20,107 nt of DNA from CAYFVR01 sp046541515 (GTDB taxonomy: Bacteria; Desulfobacterota; Desulfobacteria; Desulfobacterales; Desulfococcaceae), in contig JBKHDD010000085.1 in assembly GCA_046541515.1 (NCBI GenBank), positions 1 to 20,107 on the forward strand, given 5' to 3'. Positions 15,580 to 20,107 of the stretch are shown in pieces. Every line of letters starts with the position of its first letter. Within the stretch, counting starts at the first letter, position 1. Under the pieces are notes generated by a model. That model searched no databases. It was not told the origin of the DNA and saw nothing but the letters and a program-made list of their open reading frames with translations. The position numbers and the translations under genes are program-made.

Positions 15580-16389
15580 TCAGCCCTCGCGTTGTTGAAA
15601 TATCCCAATCATCTCATGCGCGAGTTGCCGATAAGCTTTGGCGCCCCGGCTGGATGCTTCAAAGGCAAAGATGGTCTGTTTGGCGTATTCCGCCTGTTGA
15701 AAGGAGGTGTTGACGGGGACCATGTTGGAAAAAACGCGATGAGAGCCAAAGCGGTCGTTGACGTCTTCAATGATCACGCGGCTAACGGAAGTTCGTTTGT
15801 CTACCCGATTGATCAGCATTCGAAGGAACCGAAGGTCGGGATTCCCGCTTTTCTGAATGCTTTCCACCAATTCAAGAACTTTTCGAAGGCCGTCCAGGCT
15901 GTAGGCGGAGCCGGCGTCCACGGGAACGATGACGCAATCGCTGCAATGGAGGGCGTTGGCGACGAAAAGGGAGAGGGTAGGGGAGCAGTCGATGAGGACG
16001 AAATCGAAGTGGGTTTTCGCGTATTCCCGAACCTTGTACCGAAGAAAGTTCAGGCTTTCCGGGTACCGTTCGGCGAAATCCATCTCCAGGCCCGAAGTTT
16101 CCTCCACATTTGGAAGGCAGTACAACCCTTTGTGGGAGGTCGGGTAAACGCAGTTTTCAACCGGAATTTCCTCGTCGTTGTCCGGACTTGGATCCAGCAA
16201 TTCATAGATGCTGTTTCGGATGACCGTGTTCGGAGGAAGGAGGATGCCCGTGGCGTTGGCCTGTGGATCGTTGTCGATGACCAGCGTTTTCTTCTTTTTT
16301 AAAGCAAGTGCCGCGCCCAAATTGCAGGCAAGCGAGGTTTTCCCAACGCCTCCTTTATGGTTGCAGACGCAACAGATGATTCCATTCAT
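15580..16389 (-). CDS. parA: ParA/Soj-family partition ATPase
   Basis: A 269-aa deviant-Walker ATPase that, in this family, forms ATP-dependent dimers on nucleoid DNA and segregates plasmids or chromosome origins together with a centromere-binding partner. Walker A' is HKGGVGKTS (11-19, signature lysine K12), the A' motif is VIDNDPQANATG (37-48) and Walker B is FVLIDCSP (130-137). DAGSAYSLDGLRKVLELVE and a late VPVNTSFQQAEYAKQTIFAF block are typical. There is no N-terminal helix-turn-helix, so it is type Ib/Soj-like rather than P1-type. The ATG at 16389 has AAGGAGA upstream at about 10-11 nt. It is followed after 2 bp by the 450-aa winged-helix protein, in the place where parB usually lies; no ParB-box protein is present. 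Confidence 0.93.
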   Translation of the reverse strand: MNGIICCVCNHKGGVGKTSLACNLGAALALKKKKTLVIDNDPQANATGILLPPNTVIRNSIYELLDPSPDNDEEIPVENCVYPTSHKGLYCLPNVEETSGLEMDFAERYPESLNFLRYKVREYAKTHFDFVLIDCSPTLSLFVANALHCSDCVIVPVDAGSAYSLDGLRKVLELVESIQKSGNPDLRFLRMLINRVDKRTSVSRVIIEDVNDRFGSHRVFSNMVPVNTSFQQAEYAKQTIFAFEASSRGAKAYRQLAHEMIGIFQQREG

Positions 16390-16493
16390 AAAAATCCGGT
16401 CTCCTTGAGGCTTGCCACCCGGCTTGGTCGAAGAGAGGTTTCAGGGCGGGTTGGGGTGATGATTTGTGGAGCAAGAGCGATGAACCTGGTTGT

Positions 16494-16523
16494 CGGTTAC
16501 CCCATAAAATGCTAATTTGTCAA
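16494..16523 (-). promoter_or_regulatory. Promoter candidate for the parA operon
   Basis: Minus strand: a perfect -35 TTGACA (16523-16518), 18-bp spacer, TAACCG (16499-16494), about 105 bp before the parA start. The -10 is weak. Confidence 0.38.
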
Positions 16524-16684
16524 CTACATTTGCTGGTCTTTTTTGTTGCAATCCCGTTGCCATTAGGGGTTCACATGGGATGGCGGATGAAGGGTAACTT
16601 CCCCGAAAGCGCCGGAATTTGTTCGTTGCTGATTTTTGGATCTGAAATCATTCTGTTAATGTCAATGGGGATAATACTGGCAAT

Positions 16685-16754
16685 ATCAGTGACCCAAAAC
16701 ATTAAATTACCGGATTTATATGAAAAATTGAATATCATTGATATTATCATTGAC
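16685..16754 (+). repeat. Iteron cluster III in AT-rich DNA upstream of parA
   Basis: ATCAGTGAC at 16685-16693, and one-mismatch copies ATCATTGAT (16734-16742) and ATCATTGAC (16746-16754) spaced 12 bp apart. The surrounding 150 bp is clearly AT-rich, as expected of a DNA-unwinding element, though that role is inferred. Confidence 0.55.
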
Positions 16755-17099
16755 TTTGTAACTGGCGCGAAGTTTGACGAATCGGAATTTTGTCTGTTAA
16801 CGAAAACCCTGGCCGGGAAGGCGTTTTTTCGATTGGAAGGGGAAGGGGGGCGGCGATTTTTTAGGCGGAAAAAGTTTGAAAAAAATTTGCCATGGCCGGT
16901 CGGATCGAAGGTTCACGACACCGAGATGGCTGGAGGCGAAGAGCGTGCCGGAAAACTGGATGGCGCCCTCCACTTTCGATTCCAAATGAACCATCACGCT
17001 TGCGTTGCCATGAGCGGGCCCGATGTCCCCAAAAAATTTTGGTGATCAAATGTACGTTGGCGGGTTCGGCTTTATTGGGTAGGCGTTGTCGCAGATAAT

Positions 17100-17168
17100 G
17101 TCAGTGATAAAATTAAAAAGTAGCAATTTAAACGGCTTCGGTGAAAAACCACTGATAATATCAGTGAT
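17100..17168. repeat. Iteron cluster IV with perfect 17-bp palindrome
   Basis: GTCAGTGAT (17100-17108), an inverted copy CCACTGAT (17149-17156) and ATCAGTGAT (17160-17168). The last two form the perfect palindrome CACTGATA-A-TATCAGTG (17150-17166). The DNA between them is AT-rich. Confidence 0.7.
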
Positions 17169-17626
17169 ATGGTAAGTGGTCCAATCCGCCCAGACTCGAT
17201 CCCGGAGGAAAGAAGGCTGGGCCGTGGCATGGAAAAAACGGTGGTGAAAATGGTTTCGACCCTTGAATGCCGCAGGGCGGCAACGGGAAATGGCGGATGG
17301 GGCCGCAGACCCTGGCCATTGAATAGATCGAACCAAGGAGGGGCGGCCGGATATGGGATCGAGCATTAATCTCGAGGTCCCAAAATGGCGTTCGAAAATT
17401 GGAAATGGTGGCCAGGAAAATTTGTACCCTTGTCTTTTAAGGAGAAGCCCTCTAAGACGGGTGACCTTTTTGGGAATTTAAGCGTTGGGGAAATTTGGCG
17501 AAAGAAGAACTGGTGTATTGATTTGCCGACATGGCTCCTCTTGTTTTCGGGAGTCTTTGGACGGGATCGGTGGTGTCGAAGAGGGGAGGTTCGTCTTTAA
17601 AAATTAGAAAATTATAATGGAAAGGC

Positions 17627-17728
17627 GGCCTTGATCATTTTTTGAGCCATTCATTGCCGCGGAGTGGCAAGGGAATATCGTCAAGGGTTTCAACCCAGGG
17701 ATGGGTGCCCGAAAAAATGATCAAGGCC
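17627..17728. mobile_element. 102-bp MITE-like element with 17-bp TIRs and 8-bp target duplication
   Basis: Perfect terminal inverted repeats GGCCTTGATCATTTTTT (17627-17643) and its reverse complement (17712-17728) enclose 68 bp. The element is flanked on both sides by the identical octamer GGAAAGGC (17619-17626 and 17729-17736), the pattern left by a transposase making 8-bp duplications (known for ISL3, IS6 and IS66 families among others). It encodes no protein, so it would be non-autonomous. The interior has small hairpins (TTGCC/GGCAA, GGGTT/AACCC), so a structured RNA or terminator-like role is possible. Confidence 0.65.
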
Positions 17729-17766
17729 GGAAAGGCAAATGTTTGGAGAGGAGAATTTGGAAATTT

Positions 17767-17825
17767 TGTAGTTAACTATAAAGCTACATGAGGCATGGTG
17801 AACTCATTTTAACTTGTAGCGAATT
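17767..17825. repeat. TGTAG palindrome and TTGTAGCGAATT copy
   Basis: TGTAG (17767-17771) and CTACA (17784-17788) form an imperfect palindrome. TTGTAGCGAATT (17814-17825) is identical to 8578-8589. Both belong to the family also seen at 7.6-8.6 kb. Confidence 0.5.
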
Positions 17826-18068
17826 CATTAACTTCATTTGGTTATTGGCAAAGGCCCAAGGCAATTTCTCTGGAGGCAAAACCAGCCGTTGACCGAAGCT
17901 CGGGACTTCTGTATGGTCCTTGCCTCGCTGAACCCTGGCCTTGAAAGATACGTCTCCTACCGCCGAAAACGGTATTACTTGCTTAGGTTCCATGGCGGGT
18001 GGCCTCCCACCCGTTCGCCCCCTGCCGGCCCAGTCGCCCGAGCGGAGCTGGGCTTCCCTTTTATTCAT
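17784..18068 (-). CDS. Possible small hypothetical protein (94 aa)
   Basis: An open frame from the ATG at 18068 to a TAG at 17784-17786, with GGAGG 8 nt before the ATG, which is a better ribosome-binding site than chance would usually give. It starts MNKREAQLRSGDWAGRGRTG and ends in the TGTAG palindrome, where the palindrome supplies the stop codon. The composition is basic at the N-terminus with no domain, signal peptide or membrane helix I recognise. Inside it lies a strong hairpin (CGGGTGG/CCACCCG, 17996-18013), so the stretch might instead be a structured non-coding RNA or a decayed element. The rest of the region up to typA (18069-18250) shows no gene and no clear typA promoter. Confidence 0.28.
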   Translation of the reverse strand: MNKREAQLRSGDWAGRGRTGGRPPAMEPKQVIPFSAVGDVSFKARVQRGKDHTEVPSFGQRLVLPPEKLPWAFANNQMKLMNSLQVKMSSPCLM

Positions 18069-18250
18069 ACACCGACCTCCGCCCCTTGAATCGAATATGC
18101 CTTTATCCATTGAACCCGTGTAGCTGGTTAAAATTCGGCCATTCGGTTTCCGGTCAAGTGCGGCCGATCCCAATTGCCCCAAATTTTCGGGGATTCCCCT
18201 TTTTCATGGCGATTCCCCCCAAACCGATCTTTTGAACGAGAAAGTTGCAT

Positions 18251-20083
18251 ATGACCGCAATCGAACGAAATACCCATATTCGCAATATCGCCATTATCGC
18301 CCACGTCGATCACGGAAAGACCACGCTGGTGGACGCGATGTTCCGCCAAAGCGGGCTCTTTCGCGAAGGGCAGGAGCTGGACGACCGGCTAATGGATTCC
18401 ATGGATCTGGAACGGGAGCGGGGCATCACCATCGCCGCCAAGAACTGTTCCGTGGCCTGGAAAGGGGTCAAAATCAATATCATCGACACCCCGGGCCATG
18501 CCGATTTCGGCGGGGAAGTGGAGCGAGCCCTATCCATGGCGGACGGGGCCATTCTGCTGGTGGACGCCTCCGAAGGACCGCTTCCCCAAACCCGATTCGT
18601 GCTGAAAAAGACCCTGGACGCCGGCCTTAAAATCATCGTTGTCATAAACAAGATCGATCGGCAGGACGCCCGCAGCGAAGAGGTTCTGGACGAAATCTAC
18701 GACCTGTTCATCGATCTGGACGCCGACGAAGATCAGCTCGATTTTCCCTTTCTCTACGCCATTGGAAGGGACGGGGTGGTGAAGGAAACGCCGGAGGGAG
18801 AGGCAGAAAAATTGCCCCTGCTTTTCGATAAAATCTTGGATGAAATCCCGCCGCCCGTCCACACGCCCGGGGAGCCCTTCCAGATGCTGGTGACGGATTT
18901 GAGCTATTCCGACTACCTGGGACGGCTGGCCATCGGCAAGGTGGCCAACGGAACCGCAAGGGCCAACGACGCCATGGTCTGCCTGGGCCGGAACGACCGA
19001 AAATCATCGCTGAAAATCTCCAGTCTCCAGGTCTACGAGGGGCTTGCGCTCAAAGAGGTTTCATCTGCGGAACCCGGCGACATCATCGTCTTGTCCGGGA
19101 TCGAAGACGTGGAGATCGGGGATACCATTTGCACCCGTGAAAACCCAAAGCCCATGAAACGAATCCGGGTGGACGAGCCCACCGTCTCCATGAAGTTTAC
19201 CATCAACACATCCCCCTTCGCGGGCCGGGAAGGCAAGCTGGTGCAGTCCAGCCGAATTCGTGAACGCCTTTTCAAAGAGACCCTGCGGAACGTGGCCATT
19301 CAGGTGGAGGAGACCGAAAACCGGGAGGTGTTTCTGGTCAAGGGACGGGGTGAATTCCAGATGGCGATTTTGATCGAAACCATGCGGAGGGAAGGCTTTG
19401 AACTGTGCGTGGGCCGACCCGAGGTCATTTTCCGGAACGAAAAAGGCCAAACCCTGGAGCCCATGGAACGACTCATGATCGACTGCGACGAGAATTTCCT
19501 CGGCGTGGTCACCGAAAAACTTTCCATCCGCAAAGGGCGGATGACCAACATGGTCAACCGGGGAACCGGCCGGGTTCGGGTGGAGTTCAGCATTCCCTCC
19601 CGGGGCCTCATCGGCTATCGAGACGAATTTCTGACCGACACCAAGGGAACCGGCATCCTCAACTCCTATTTCGACGGCTACGAGGCATTCAAAGGGGAAT
19701 TTCCCACCCGGTTCACCGGCTCCATCGTCAGCGACCGCCAGGGCGTTGCCGTGGCCTACGCGCTTTTTAACCTGGAGCCGCGCGGGCAGATTTTCATCGT
19801 GCCGGGCGATCCGGTGTACGAGGGGATGATTTTCGGCGAGCACAACCGGGCCTACGACATCACCGCCAACCCCACCAAGGAAAAAAAGCTCACCAACATG
19901 CGGGCTTCGGGGCGGGATGAAAACGTGATTCTTTCTCCGGTGAAACCCATGACGCTGGAATGGGCGCTCCACTTCATTCGGGAGGATGAAATGGTGGAGG
20001 TGACGCCCAAATCGATTCGGCTGCGGAAAGCCGAGTTGCAGGCCCGGAACCGCCAATCCCACAAGGCGGCGAAGGAGTCCTAA
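18251..20083 (+). CDS. typA: Ribosome-associated translational GTPase TypA/BipA
   Basis: A 610-aa translational GTPase of normal length for TypA/BipA, which binds the ribosome and assists 50S assembly and stress or cold adaptation. G1 is AHVDHGKTT (17-25); ERERGITI (54-61) holds the switch I threonine; G3 is DTPGHADFGGEVERAL (79-94); G4 is NKIDR (133-137). Domain II, the EF-G-like III/V regions (GRGEFQMAILIETMRREGFE; then VNRGTGRVRVEFSIPSRGLIGYR) and the TypA-specific C-terminal domain (MRASGRDENVILSPVKPMTLE) are all present. The ATG at 18251 is preferred; an in-frame TTG at 18245 would add two residues. The ribosome-binding site is weak (GAGAAAG). Codon use is typical of the window's core genes. 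Confidence 0.97.
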   Translation: MTAIERNTHIRNIAIIAHVDHGKTTLVDAMFRQSGLFREGQELDDRLMDSMDLERERGITIAAKNCSVAWKGVKINIIDTPGHADFGGEVERALSMADGAILLVDASEGPLPQTRFVLKKTLDAGLKIIVVINKIDRQDARSEEVLDEIYDLFIDLDADEDQLDFPFLYAIGRDGVVKETPEGEAEKLPLLFDKILDEIPPPVHTPGEPFQMLVTDLSYSDYLGRLAIGKVANGTARANDAMVCLGRNDRKSSLKISSLQVYEGLALKEVSSAEPGDIIVLSGIEDVEIGDTICTRENPKPMKRIRVDEPTVSMKFTINTSPFAGREGKLVQSSRIRERLFKETLRNVAIQVEETENREVFLVKGRGEFQMAILIETMRREGFELCVGRPEVIFRNEKGQTLEPMERLMIDCDENFLGVVTEKLSIRKGRMTNMVNRGTGRVRVEFSIPSRGLIGYRDEFLTDTKGTGILNSYFDGYEAFKGEFPTRFTGSIVSDRQGVAVAYALFNLEPRGQIFIVPGDPVYEGMIFGEHNRAYDITANPTKEKKLTNMRASGRDENVILSPVKPMTLEWALHFIREDEMVEVTPKSIRLRKAELQARNRQSHKAAKES

Positions 20084-20107
20084 ATCTCAGGAGCGGTCGC
20101 GCGGTTA

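Larger units (their letters stand above)
16390..17783. other. Long repeat-bearing region upstream of the parA operon
   Basis: About 1.4 kb without a convincing gene. Parts are AT-rich (about 16630-16790, 17095-17170 and 17580-17640), others resemble genomic GC. It holds the parA promoter candidate, iteron copies (16685-16754, 17100-17168), a hairpin TGCCGC-AGG-GCGGCA (17268-17282) and a small transposon-like element (17627-17728). A plus-strand open frame (16464-17045) runs through the iterons but has no ribosome-binding site and its composition shifts midway. A GC3-rich minus-strand stretch (about 16870-17040) may be a gene remnant. Confidence 0.55.

Noticed and set aside
14225..16389. CRISPR array or toxin-antitoxin pair
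   Set aside because: The repeats are 8-9 bp with irregular spacing and lie within coding sequence; the two proteins are a ParA ATPase and a large winged-helix protein, unlike any toxin-antitoxin pair I know.
16464..17045. Plus-strand 193-codon frame in the parA upstream region
   Set aside because: TTG start without a ribosome-binding site; it crosses iterons and AT-rich DNA, and its composition changes halfway, suggesting a chance frame.
18176..18202. CCCC...GGGGATTCCCCTTTTT stem-loop upstream of typA as a terminator
   Set aside because: The stem is only 4-5 bp with a tiny loop, and there is no confident plus-strand gene upstream for it to end.

Overview
The window looks like a stretch of bacterial chromosome, GC-rich by eye (roughly 60%), with strong C/G preference at third codon positions in most genes. 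Two secreted proteins have lipoprotein-type signal peptides, which suggests a Gram-negative. A TIGR02147-type regulator and a PAS protein ending in the CASCKKIR...CPEC module point to a 'deltaproteobacterial-grade' lineage (Desulfobacterota, Bdellovibrionota, SAR324 or Fibrobacterota-like). No rRNA or tRNA is present, so the phylum cannot be fixed.

Layout. At 1-264 is the 3' end of an unrecognised gene. At 398-2950 (-) is a periplasmic-binding/PAS/GAF sensor without an enzymatic output domain. At 3583-3861 (+) is an HU-type nucleoid protein with its own promoter. At 3953-4588 (-) and 4587-7604 (+) are a histidine phosphatase and a divergent DnaE-type polymerase whose start codons share the bases CATG. 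At 7605-8864 a small zinc-ribbon protein with five decapeptide repeats sits between two repeat-rich intergenic regions holding palindromes with a TGTAGCGA core. At 8865-13732 (-) is a three-gene operon: a TIGR02147-type regulator, then two beta-propeller-like lipoproteins, with a palindromic operator candidate upstream. At 14225-16389 (-) is a partition/replication-type operon: a ParA ATPase followed after 2 bp by a 450-aa winged-helix/coiled-coil protein. At 16390-18250 is about 1.9 kb with almost no convincing genes, partly AT-rich, carrying repeats and a small transposon-like element. At 18251-20083 (+) is typA/bipA.

The most interesting part is 14.2-17.2 kb. An 8-9 bp repeat, [A/G]TCAGTGA[T/C], occurs seven times inside the 450-aa protein's gene, always as the codons TCA-GTG-A in the two low-complexity linkers flanking its winged-helix domain. 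It recurs upstream of the operon in AT-rich DNA, including a perfect 17-bp palindrome. ParA plus a DNA-binding partner plus iterons both inside and outside the partner's gene look like a self-contained replication/partition locus. The arrangement recalls phage lambda, whose origin lies inside the O initiator gene. I infer that it derives from an integrated plasmid/phage-type replicon or an unusual chromosomal origin/partition site. No integrase, relaxase or recognisable att site is visible.

A second finding is a 102-bp MITE-like element at 17627-17728 with 17-bp perfect terminal inverted repeats and a perfect 8-bp flanking duplication.
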